This document shows positions 6,639-13,541 of a DNA stretch of 15,649 nucleotides, in pieces. Source of the DNA: Terriglobia bacterium (GTDB taxonomy: Bacteria > Acidobacteriota > Terriglobia > UBA7540); assembly GCA_030040515.1 (NCBI GenBank), contig JASHTO010000094.1:1-15649 (forward strand), read 5' to 3'. A program made the position numbers and the translations under genes. The notes below the pieces were generated by a model that was not told where the DNA came from, did not search any database, and saw only the letters and a list, made by a program, of their open reading frames with translations. The first letter of the stretch is position 1. Each line of letters begins with the position of its first letter.

Positions 6639-8432
6639 GTGCCAAGGAAATCGCAGAGCGGAAGAGCATTCCTTCGACCGTCCGTGATTTTATTCGTCGT
6701 CCTAATAGGGGTTTGGCCGGTCGGCAGAGCCTTCTGTTCGAACTCAACCGCCCCGTCTGATGCTCCTGAATTGGCCATCTTCAGCGGCCTGCCTGCGCCA
6801 CCGCTCATGACGGGCATCGGCGACGCCTCGCTGAAAATCACCACCACCTCGCGGCAGGCACAGGCGTATTTCAATCAAGGGCTGCGCCTGCTGCATGACT
6901 TCTGGTTTTTCGAAGCCTATCGGGCCTTTCGCGAGGCGGCGCGGCTTGATCCCTCCGCCGGCATGGCCTATTGGGGTATGGCGCAGGCGCTTTCGAATTT
7001 CCCCCTCATGGGCGCGCAGGCCGCGGCGGCCATCCAGCAGGCGGAGTCGCTCCTGAGCGGGCTATCACCGCAGGAGAAGCACTACGTCCGCGCCGGGGCG
7101 GCGCTGATCCTGACTCCCGGCGATGCGGGCCGCGATGCCTACGTGCAGGAAATGCAGTCGCTCATCAGAGACTATCCGAATGACTTGAACGCCCCCGCGT
7201 TCCTCGCATTCTTTGTAATGTCGGGCTTCGATCCGGACGGCCGCGCGACGCCCGGCGAGATTTATGCCCAGAAACTTCTGCGCGGAATCCTGGCCACACA
7301 TCCCGAAAACGTTGCCGCAAACCACTACTGGATTCACTCCGTCGAAGGTGGCCCCGACCCGCAGAGCGGGCTTGCGAGCGTCGCCGTGGTGTTGCGGGGC
7401 GCTCCCAACGCCGGGCACATTGTTCACATGGGCGGCCACATCGCCTATCGCCTGGGTGATTACGAGGGGGCACGAAAGTATTTCCTCGACTCGCTCAAAG
7501 TGGATGAGGCTTATCTGGCCCGCGAGCACATTCCCGCGCAATTTGATGACAACTACGCGCACAACCTGAGCTACCTCGCGGCGGCGTGCGCTGAGGCAGG
7601 ACGCAAGCAGGAGGCGCTCGATTGGGCGAAGAAACTCGCGGGCCTGCCCGCGCCCCCGGATTATGCCGGCAGCGCGCTCAATTACGCGATTCCCGCAGGC
7701 AGCACCCTGCTGCGCGTTCACCTGCGATTCGAGAATTATGCCGCCGCTGCCCGCGACAACATCGAATTCGCAAACCCGATTGATGCTGCTGCGGATGATT
7801 ATCAGCAGGGTTGGCGGTTGTATTCGCATGGCATGGGTTTGCTGAACCTCGTAATCACGGACTCGGGCATTGCGGACGCCGAGGTGGACTCAGATAAACT
7901 CAAGTCGATTGTGAATTCGCTCAACGGACTCGCTTCGCAGCCGCCGCCGATGGGCGGAATGAATTCCATGATGGCCGGAGTTGCGTCCTTCTGGACGGGC
8001 GGGGCGGCGCGCCTGCTGGAGATTGCATCGCTCGAACTGCAAGGCGAGCTAGATCGCGCAAAAAGCGAGTCCGCCCAGGGATTCGCACTGCTCGAAGAGG
8101 CAATCAAGAAAGAACATGAACTGGGCTATACCGAGCCGCCCTACATCGCCCGGCCCGCTGAGGAATTGCTGGGCTATGCATATTTGCGCAAACACGCCTG
8201 GGAATTGGCTCGCGAAGCATTTCAGCAGGAGCTTCACGAACGCCCGAAAAGCGGCTTCGCGCTTTTTGGCATCGCGCGCTCGTTCGAGTTTCAGGGAAGG
8301 ACCAGCGACGCAAAAAAGGCCTATGAGGAATTCCTCGCGGCATGGCAGCACGCAGACGGGGATTTGCCGCAAGTGCAAGCGGCTGAGGGTTGGTTGCGGA
8401 ACGCCGCAGCGCACGGTGCCTTAGCTCGATAG
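6639..8432 (+). CDS. Exported tetratricopeptide-repeat protein
   Basis: A 597-residue protein starting at GTG 6639, with AAGAGG 8 nt upstream. The frame is open to 6024, but that part overlaps the previous gene and is not protein-like. The N-terminus has a signal peptide or anchor (SVILFVVLIGVWPVGRAFC). TPR units are visible, e.g. AQAYFNQGLRLLHDFWFFEA, then EAARLDPSAGMAYWGMAQAL. The middle carries NHYWIHSVE (N228 onward) and PNAGHIVHMGGHIAYRLGDY. I recognise this block from a widespread bacterial family of large TPR proteins of unknown role. More TPR-like helices lie near the C-terminus (ARSFEFQGRTSDAKKAYEEF). TPRs bind peptides or proteins, so it is likely a periplasmic or surface scaffold. 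It probably shares an operon with the membrane protein 17 nt upstream. Confidence 0.8.
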   Translation: MPRKSQSGRAFLRPSVILFVVLIGVWPVGRAFCSNSTAPSDAPELAIFSGLPAPPLMTGIGDASLKITTTSRQAQAYFNQGLRLLHDFWFFEAYRAFREAARLDPSAGMAYWGMAQALSNFPLMGAQAAAAIQQAESLLSGLSPQEKHYVRAGAALILTPGDAGRDAYVQEMQSLIRDYPNDLNAPAFLAFFVMSGFDPDGRATPGEIYAQKLLRGILATHPENVAANHYWIHSVEGGPDPQSGLASVAVVLRGAPNAGHIVHMGGHIAYRLGDYEGARKYFLDSLKVDEAYLAREHIPAQFDDNYAHNLSYLAAACAEAGRKQEALDWAKKLAGLPAPPDYAGSALNYAIPAGSTLLRVHLRFENYAAAARDNIEFANPIDAAADDYQQGWRLYSHGMGLLNLVITDSGIADAEVDSDKLKSIVNSLNGLASQPPPMGGMNSMMAGVASFWTGGAARLLEIASLELQGELDRAKSESAQGFALLEEAIKKEHELGYTEPPYIARPAEELLGYAYLRKHAWELAREAFQQELHERPKSGFALFGIARSFEFQGRTSDAKKAYEEFLAAWQHADGDLPQVQAAEGWLRNAAAHGALAR

Positions 8433-8454
8433 CACTGTGCCTGCGCACGAACGT

Positions 8455-8471
8455 GTACCGCCTCACGGTAC
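8455..8471. terminator. Short hairpin between convergent TPR genes
   Basis: A perfect 6-bp stem, GTACCG / CGGTAC with loop CCTCA, lies where the two convergent genes meet (30-nt gap) and overlaps the stop codon of the leftward gene. There is no T-run, so intrinsic termination is uncertain. Confidence 0.25.
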
Positions 8472-10061
8472 CGTGGAAACAAGTTCGTGCAATAGTCGCT
8501 GCCGCTGCTGCTCACTTATCGCTTCCACCCCTCCGAGCTTCTTTTCCTCGTCGAGCATTGCCGCCGCTTTTTGCTCCTGCCCCTGTGAGGAATAGAGCCG
8601 GGCGAGCGCGGGATAAGCTTCCGCGAACTTCGGGTCGAGCGTGATGGCGGTTTCGATGTCCTCAATGGCGCGCTGCGGCCCTTCCTTCTTTTCGAGGACC
8701 TGCGCGCGCCAGTAGTAGCCTTCAACGTCATGCGGGTCGAGCGCCAACGCTCGGTCGAGCTCCGCCTCGCTGCTCGCCAGGTCTCCCATTTTGAACAGCG
8801 CGGCGCCCAATTCGCGATGATCGAGCGCGGACTGGGGATTCAAAGCAACCGCACGCTCCAGCGCCGCGCGCGCTTCGGCCATTTGCTTGAGCTCGATTTC
8901 GCTCAAACCTTCCAGGAGATCCGCCAGATCGAAATGTGGGTCCGCATGAAGGGCGGCTTCACACGATGCGACAGCTTCGGCGAAATTTCCGAGAAAGTAG
9001 TAACTGGCGCCCATCGAATAAAGCACTCCGGGCTTGTCACCGGCGAGGGCACGAGCCCTTTTCAGCGATTCGAGCGCGGCCTCGAACTGCGACTGCAATT
9101 GGTCGAGCCACGCTGCCACCAACAGAAAATCCGGATTGGTGGGATCGGCTTCGAGCGCGAGTGAAACGTCCGTGCGGGCCAAATCAAGGTTGCCGGTCAG
9201 GGCGCGCGCCTCGGCCGTCAGGATCATGGCCTCGCCGGGCTTGCCCGAGCCGGGTGGAAGGTCGCGCAAAATCTCCAGCGTTTCGCCGGGATTCCCCGAG
9301 CGCACGCAAACCTCGGCGAGCAGAAGCCGCGTATCCGCGTCGTGCGGCTGCAACTCCACAGCACTTTCCAGCAGGGTGCGCGCCTTGGGCAATTGCTGGT
9401 AGCGAAGGCAAAGCCGCGCGAGCTCGATGAGCAGTCGCGGATTGTCGGGAATCGTTTCCGTGGCGTCATCCGCCAGCTTCGTCGCCGATTGCGGATTTCC
9501 TGCCTGAAACTGTGCCTGCGTCAGGCTGACCCAGATTTGCGGATTGGAAGGCGAATGCGCGCGGGCCTGCTCGAGATAAGGAATCGCCTCGCGCCCCTCC
9601 CCCAGGTCCACCAGCGCCACGCCCAGCGCATAGCGCGCAGGAACGCTGCCGGGATCCTTCGCGAGCGCCACACGCAGCTCGCGCGCGGCGGCTTCAGGCT
9701 GATGGTCGCGCAAGTATGCAGAACCAAGCCCGTAGCGCGTGAGCACGGAATCGTTTCCCAGCTTGATGGCGCGATTGAAGTCGCTGATGGCCTGAGTCAA
9801 ATTTCCCGCGCCGCTTTCCGCGACGGCAAGGTAACCCAAATTTGTCGAGGAGGGATCCGACTTCACGAGCTCCGCGAACGATTCCTGCGCTCGTGCAAAA
9901 TCCTTGGCTTCGAGCGCCTGCATTCCAGTGCGAAAGAGCTCGTCATTTGATTGCGCTACCGCGACTGAAAAAGATCCAGTGAAGAAAATGACAGCGAGAA
10001 TGAAGAGACAGGTCTTCCCCGACCGCCTTGCATTACCGGAGATGATGCAGCACTCGACCAT
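8463..10061 (-). CDS. Exported tetratricopeptide-repeat protein with many TPR units
   Basis: A 532-residue protein from ATG 10061-10059. A basic stretch (NARRSGKT), then CLFILAVIFFTGSFSVAVAQ, gives a clear signal peptide ending about residue 37. The rest is an almost uninterrupted solenoid of 34-residue TPR units. Examples are ELFRTGMQALEAKDFARAQE, then FAELVKSDPSS; GLGSAYLRDHQPEAAARELR, then VALAKDP; and ELGAALFKMGDLASSEAELD, then RALALDP. Repeats of the W/L-G-Y-A-F-A-P type can be followed from about 40 to 515. No enzymatic domain is seen, so it is probably a periplasmic or lipid-free secreted adaptor. GGAAGG lies about 13 nt before the ATG. It is convergent with the TPR gene 6639-8432; the two are different proteins without obvious mutual identity beyond the TPR pattern. 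Confidence 0.85.
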   Translation of the reverse strand: MVECCIISGNARRSGKTCLFILAVIFFTGSFSVAVAQSNDELFRTGMQALEAKDFARAQESFAELVKSDPSSTNLGYLAVAESGAGNLTQAISDFNRAIKLGNDSVLTRYGLGSAYLRDHQPEAAARELRVALAKDPGSVPARYALGVALVDLGEGREAIPYLEQARAHSPSNPQIWVSLTQAQFQAGNPQSATKLADDATETIPDNPRLLIELARLCLRYQQLPKARTLLESAVELQPHDADTRLLLAEVCVRSGNPGETLEILRDLPPGSGKPGEAMILTAEARALTGNLDLARTDVSLALEADPTNPDFLLVAAWLDQLQSQFEAALESLKRARALAGDKPGVLYSMGASYYFLGNFAEAVASCEAALHADPHFDLADLLEGLSEIELKQMAEARAALERAVALNPQSALDHRELGAALFKMGDLASSEAELDRALALDPHDVEGYYWRAQVLEKKEGPQRAIEDIETAITLDPKFAEAYPALARLYSSQGQEQKAAAMLDEEKKLGGVEAISEQQRQRLLHELVSTVP

Positions 10062-10117
10062 GAGCGGCGCTTACCTTCCAAACGCTCGTCCACCCCACCC
10101 AATCTCGGAAATCTCAG

Positions 10118-10146
10118 TGAATATCCCAACAAACATCAGCCATCAA
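10118..10146 (-). promoter_or_regulatory. Candidate sigma-70 promoter of the leftward TPR gene
   Basis: On the minus strand TTGATG (10146-10141), a 17-bp spacer, then TATTCA (10123-10118). It lies 57 bp upstream of the ATG at 10061. Spacing is ideal and hexamers are moderate matches. Confidence 0.4.
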
Positions 10147-10263
10147 GATGAATCTTGCCATCCCTCGCACTGTACTACTATTTCCCAAAATCTTTGCAAG
10201 CTGCGAAGATTCCGTGGCATAGGCATCTGAAAATGTGAAAAAATCTGCTTAAAAGAAAAGCAC

Positions 10264-10345
10264 CTCACGCAAAGGCGCTAAGGCGCAAAGCCCCCCAAGC
10301 AAAGAAAGCATTTCTGCCTCGTGTGACTTTGCGTCTTTGCGTGAG
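10264..10345. repeat. Imperfect inverted repeat with CGCAAAG-type arms
   Basis: Left arm 10264-10290 begins CTCACGCAAAGGCGC; right arm 10325-10345 ends CTTTGCGTGAG, an exact complement of the first 11 bases. Both arms contain a second weaker CGCAAAG unit, and the arms are about 34 nt apart. Repeats with this CGCAAAG motif are common in environmental genomes, by general knowledge. The folded RNA would be a long hairpin. Confidence 0.55.
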
Positions 10346-10381
10346 ATTGTTTTTTCACAGCTTCCCTGCCCGTGACTTTGA

Positions 10382-10400
10382 CACGGCTTGGAAGGCCGTG
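10382..10400. repeat. Small inverted repeat (CACGGC..GGCCGTG)
   Basis: CACGGCT-TGGAA-GGCCGTG is a 7-bp stem with one mismatch and a 5-nt loop. It resembles a REP-like hairpin; a second copy is not seen in this window. Confidence 0.35.
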
Positions 10401-10671
10401 CCACGATCAGGTTGCGGCTCCGCCGCGCTGTGGATAAAGGGCAAAACGCCGAGACGAGATTTCAGCCTCGACCCCCAGCACCCGAGGGCGTGAGTGGCAA
10501 CTGGCAATCGGTGTCAATTTGGCGTGGGCTTTTCCACGAGATCGATGATCAAGAAGCTGACGGGCCCTTTTTCGGACGAAAGCCTCAGACCCCTATGGTG
10601 CCGCAGATGTTCTGTGGGGGGATCGCCCGGTTTCCCCGGCGCCCGCGGATACCTGCGCCGCCCGGAGCCTT

Positions 10672-10705
10672 GGAGTGCGGTCCCGGCTGGCCAGGACCGC
10701 ACTCC
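10672..10705. terminator. Strong 12-bp perfect hairpin after the GAF gene
   Basis: GGAGTGCGGTCC (10672-10683) and GGACCGCACTCC (10694-10705) pair perfectly around a 10-nt loop. On the minus strand it lies 5 nt past the stop of the GAF-domain gene, the right place for a terminator, but no T-run follows on that strand. On the plus strand CTTTCT follows. It may equally be a dispersed repeat. Confidence 0.45.
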
Positions 10706-10709
10706 CTTT

Positions 10710-12065
10710 CTAGGGGTGTTCTTCCAAGGCGAGCGGACGTTGTACTTCCAAGTGGAATTGCCCCCGCCCTGCGCGGAGTAATTTCAAAAAGTTACATCGA
10801 ACCTCCAGGCGACGCCGCAAGAGGATCAATCGTGCTTCCAGATTGTCTTTAATATCGGGCAGCTTGAGATCACGATCCAGCCGGATCTCCTTGTTGGTGA
10901 AGTCCGCCCGCCCCGTGCGGGCGTGACTTTGGACGAGTTTCCAGAAGATTCGGCCGGCTACGCCTTTGATCAGGTAGGCGTCATCGATAAAGATGCTGTC
11001 ATCGGAGGCGTAATGTTTGACGCAAGCGCGGAGGGGCGAGCGCCCGGCGGGGCGGCGGGGCGGAGCGAAGTTCGCAACCCTGGCCACCGACCGTGCGAGC
11101 ATGGCCATGGTGGCCGCGAGATGACGGGCGGCAATTTGAATCAAGCGCTCGTCGCTCGCCAAAAACCGGCCGGTAACCGCACTCTGCAAACACAGCACCC
11201 CCAGGAGTCGATTGCCGGCAACGAGAGGCGCCACTAACTGGCTCTGAACGTCCGGCAGTCCCGGCAGCGCAATCTCCTTTTCAAGCAGGCTGGGGTTGCC
11301 GCGGCGCCGGATGGCGGATCGCACGGCCCGCGAAAAGAGCCTTTCACGCGCCAGGTTGCTGGTGCGCACCACCACGCGACGCTCCGCGGCCACGCCGAGG
11401 ATCCCCTCGCCCACCCACACTTCCGAGCCCTCTCCTGAATGCGTGTAGCCATGGCTGGCGAGCGTATAAAGGCGCGTGCCGCCCTCGTCCAAGGCCATCA
11501 CGAAGGAATGATCGATGCCGAAAAGGGTTGATAGGGCGTCGAGCCCCGTGTCGAGAAGCGAATCCAAATCGCCGCAGGCCGCGAGGCGCGCCGAAAACGC
11601 TTCCAGTTCCGGTATGAGGTCGGTTTTCGGGAACTCTTCGGCAGGGGCCTGCGAATCAACCCGCCGGCAATCCATCACTCTGTAGATATCCACGCCGCGC
11701 AGCCTGAAAACCTGGCTCATTCCGGTCTGGGAAGCAACCGCGTCCAGATTCGATTTCATGCGATCGAAGGTCGCGCCTTCCGTCTCCGTCCGCTCATAAC
11801 ACAGGCTCAAGCGGTACTGGTGCAGCGTCTTTGGTGACACCACAACCACCTGCACCATCGGGTTCTCCATAACGTTTTTGCGGGTCTTGTTGAAAAACTG
11901 ATAGGAGAGGCCAACATGGCCACAGTCGAGCACCTGAACAATCGAGAGATAGGTTAAGTTCGGCGTGCCTTCCCGGGAGCAGGAGCAGATCGACGACGGA
12001 ATAATTCCTTCAAAGCACGAATCGATGCTTTCAAGCGAAACGGTGAGGGAAGAGGTCGCGCTCAT
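10710..12065 (-). CDS. PNPOx-like / GAF / putative winged-helix sensor-regulator
   Basis: 451 residues. Residues about 10-132 resemble the pyridoxamine-phosphate-oxidase-related split barrel that binds flavin or other cofactors (GTPNLTYLSIVQVLDCGHVG, FFNKTRKNVMENPMVQVVVV, then FRLRGVDIYRV). Residues about 165-325 are a GAF sensory domain (LDTGLDALSTLFGIDHSFVM, then GEGILGVAAERRVVVRTSNL, then VAPLVAGNRLLGVLCLQS). Residues about 351-441 (DDAYLIKGVAGRIFWKLVQS, then DNLEARLILLRRRLE, then GRGQFHLEV) show a helix followed by a Gly-containing beta-hairpin, as in the recognition helix and wing of OmpR/SARP-type DNA-binding domains. That last assignment is my inference. SICSCS near the N-terminus could be redox- or metal-responsive. 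ATG 12065 overlaps the upstream gene's stop (ATGA), so the two are translationally coupled. Likely a cytoplasmic one-component regulator. Confidence 0.7.
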   Translation of the reverse strand: MSATSSLTVSLESIDSCFEGIIPSSICSCSREGTPNLTYLSIVQVLDCGHVGLSYQFFNKTRKNVMENPMVQVVVVSPKTLHQYRLSLCYERTETEGATFDRMKSNLDAVASQTGMSQVFRLRGVDIYRVMDCRRVDSQAPAEEFPKTDLIPELEAFSARLAACGDLDSLLDTGLDALSTLFGIDHSFVMALDEGGTRLYTLASHGYTHSGEGSEVWVGEGILGVAAERRVVVRTSNLARERLFSRAVRSAIRRRGNPSLLEKEIALPGLPDVQSQLVAPLVAGNRLLGVLCLQSAVTGRFLASDERLIQIAARHLAATMAMLARSVARVANFAPPRRPAGRSPLRACVKHYASDDSIFIDDAYLIKGVAGRIFWKLVQSHARTGRADFTNKEIRLDRDLKLPDIKDNLEARLILLRRRLEVRCNFLKLLRAGRGQFHLEVQRPLALEEHP

Positions 12066-12559
12066 AAAGGTGATCCGGCATCCGGCCCGGGAGTCTGGTC
12101 AAAGATCTGCTCGGGAACTAGGCAGAGTTTCACCAGAACCGGTGCGGTTTCAAGTTCCCTTCGCCAAAAGACCTCCGTACGCTGGCGCGGGAATCCGATG
12201 CGCGCGTTCATGCGGGCAAACGTTTTGCGGTGTTTTTCAACTGCCGTCAGGTCCTCGCGCCTCGGGTCTGTAGTCCCGGTGCATTGCCCCTTCAACTGAA
12301 CCGTCTGGTAGCTGGTGGGAAGCGAGCAGCAGACGGTAATCTGGCCATTGCCCGCGAGGTTGTCCAGAGTTTTGCGGCTGGTGGCGAGCGGAACGCAAAG
12401 GCTGAGGCTCTTCCGGTCTCTTGAAACCACCAGGCCCCACGCTCGCGTGATCTCCGGGACCAAGTCCGCATCGCGGGTTCCCACCAGCACGGAAACGCCG
12501 CTTTCCAGAAAAGCCTTCAATTCCGCGCTGATTGCCGCGATGCCTTTGCCGCGTTTCAT
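12062..12559 (-). CDS. Pyridoxamine 5'-phosphate oxidase-related (split-barrel flavin-binding) protein
   Basis: A 165-residue single-domain protein. GVSVLVGTRDADLVPEITRA, then WGLVVS and SLSLCVPLATSRKTLDNLAG, then NGQITVCCSLPTSYQTVQLK give the strand order and conserved TVQLKG end of the PNPOx-like FMN-binding barrel. The length fits small members of this superfamily, which bind FMN, F420, heme or biliverdin; the ligand cannot be read from sequence. True PdxH is longer and contains other signatures, so vitamin B6 synthesis is not claimed. It is first in a two-gene operon, with its TGA overlapping the ATG of the GAF protein. The same fold opens that protein, so the two may form a heterodimer or arose by duplication. 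The ribosome-binding site before ATG 12559 is poor (TAGGG close to the start). Confidence 0.75.
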   Translation of the reverse strand: MKRGKGIAAISAELKAFLESGVSVLVGTRDADLVPEITRAWGLVVSRDRKSLSLCVPLATSRKTLDNLAGNGQITVCCSLPTSYQTVQLKGQCTGTTDPRREDLTAVEKHRKTFARMNARIGFPRQRTEVFWRRELETAPVLVKLCLVPEQIFDQTPGPDAGSPL

Positions 12560-12612
12560 ACCCTATTTCTACACTAAATGGCCGCCGCAGGGCTGATTTC
12601 CCCTAAGAAAAA

Positions 12613-12645
12613 TTTAGTAACCTTTTAGGAATCATTTAGGAACGC
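12613..12645. promoter_or_regulatory. Three 11-bp direct repeats, putative operator
   Basis: TTTAGTAACC (12613), TTTAGGAATC (12624) and TTTAGGAACG (12635) recur at exactly 11-bp steps, with TTTAG invariant and AA at positions 7-8. A weak fourth unit may start at 12602. They lie in the 155-bp divergent region between the PNPOx/GAF operon and the cupin gene. Direct repeats with one helical turn of spacing are the known binding layout of OmpR/PhoB and SARP winged-helix regulators. No clear -35/-10 pair is seen for either gene, consistent with activator-dependent promoters (inference). Confidence 0.55.
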
Positions 12646-12714
12646 CGGCCGGCGCGAACCGCTAGTGTGAGAACTGCAAGGGCAAGAACTTCTCGAAATC
12701 AAAAGGAGCCCATC

Positions 12715-13242
12715 ATGACCACGCAGGTCGCGGTAACCGCCAAAGTCGAAGAACCCACGGCAATCAGTCGAGGACGACAGTCCCTGGATCGGTCGGTTTG
12801 GTACAGTGGCTGGCTGATGACCTTTCTGGCCACCGCCGAAGACACGCAGGGTAAGTTCGCATTGGTCGAGGGGGTCGCCAGAAGAGGAAATGTTCCGCCC
12901 CCGCATATCCATCATCGGGAAGAGGAGACGTTCTACGTGCTGGAAGGCGAGATGACTTTTTCGGTTGGCGGCCAAACCATCAAGGCCGCAGCGGGGACAA
13001 TGGTTTCGCTGCCACGCCACGTCATGCACTCGTTTGAGATCGATTCGGAGCGGGTTCGAGTGCTCACCCTGATCACTCCCGCCGGATTTGAGGGGTGGTT
13101 CAAAGAATTCAGCGTGCCGGCGCCATCCATGACGCTGCCGCCACCGGCGGAAACGCCTTACAGCGAGATACAAAAAATGCTGGCGGCCGCCCCCAGGTTC
13201 GGCGTGGAGTTTGTCTTGCCAAAGAGATCGGGAACGGAGTGA
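12715..13242 (+). CDS. Cupin-domain protein
   Basis: 175 residues from ATG 12715, with AAGGAG 7 nt upstream; an in-frame ATG at 12667 lacks a ribosome-binding site and lies nearer the operator. A single conserved beta-barrel: cupin motif 1 is PPPHIHHREEETFYVLEGEM (metal ligands H64, H66 and E70 or E71), and motif 2 is GTMVSLPRHVMHSFEI (H105). A full set of metal ligands suggests an active metal-binding cupin, as in quercetinase-like dioxygenases, isomerases and sensory cupins; the substrate is unknown. The long N-terminal strand region (SVWYSGWLMTFLAT) and C-terminal tail are typical of the family. It is divergent from the PNPOx/GAF operon across the 11-bp repeats, so it is probably controlled by the GAF regulator. 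Confidence 0.85.
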   Translation: MTTQVAVTAKVEEPTAISRGRQSLDRSVWYSGWLMTFLATAEDTQGKFALVEGVARRGNVPPPHIHHREEETFYVLEGEMTFSVGGQTIKAAAGTMVSLPRHVMHSFEIDSERVRVLTLITPAGFEGWFKEFSVPAPSMTLPPPAETPYSEIQKMLAAAPRFGVEFVLPKRSGTE

Positions 13243-13272
13243 TTCTGCCCGAAGCCGAATTAAAAAGAATGC

Positions 13273-13300
13273 TTGACAGACTCGCACGCCAAGGTATGAT
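13273..13300 (+). promoter_or_regulatory. Strong sigma-70 promoter of the TonB-type receptor
   Basis: A perfect TTGACA (13273-13278), a 16-bp spacer and TATGAT (13295-13300). It is the best promoter in the window, beginning 30 bp after the cupin stop. It predicts a transcript starting near 13307. Confidence 0.7.
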
Positions 13301-13541
13301 ATCCTATGTTAGTTTCGCTGATAGGGGCACTACCCTTTTTAGTTTGTACTGTTTCGTTTCGCGTCCGGGCTTGAGGAATCCATTTATATCCTGGCGGGCG
13401 ATCGAAGGCGATATTTAGCTTAGATGGCTCTGCCTGTATGGCGGGAGTGGCTCGCGACCACCGCGAGTTGCTGTGCGCTGAGTAATTTTTAGCAATGTGA
13501 TATCTGATATTTTGGAAACCTCAAATCTGCTGAAAAGGAGT
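13301..13541 (+). other. Long 5' leader of the receptor gene
   Basis: About 235 nt separate the promoter from the receptor start. AGGG-GCACTA-CCCT followed by a T-run lies near 13325-13341 (a weak attenuator-like element). A perfect hairpin CTCGCG-ACCAC-CGCGAG lies at 13451-13467. A 22-codon frame (13424-13492, starting MALPVWREW) has no good ribosome-binding site. I do not recognise a known riboswitch. Confidence 0.4.

Larger units (their letters stand above)
10062..10709. other. Non-coding intergenic stretch between two leftward transcription units
   Basis: Reading frames here have no recognisable protein character and overlap repeats. The stretch contains the promoter of the TPR gene, an A-rich segment near 10215-10260, and three inverted repeats listed separately (10264-10345, 10382-10400, 10672-10705). 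It looks like a spot where dispersed repeats accumulate. I see no RNA gene in it. Confidence 0.6.

Noticed and set aside
10388..10852. Open frames on both strands between the TPR and GAF genes
   Set aside because: They overlap inverted repeats and the GAF gene end, have no ribosome-binding site and no protein-like composition.
13424..13492. 22-codon upstream ORF in the receptor leader
   Set aside because: No ribosome-binding site and no recognisable leader-peptide codon run; kept only as a note in the leader entry.
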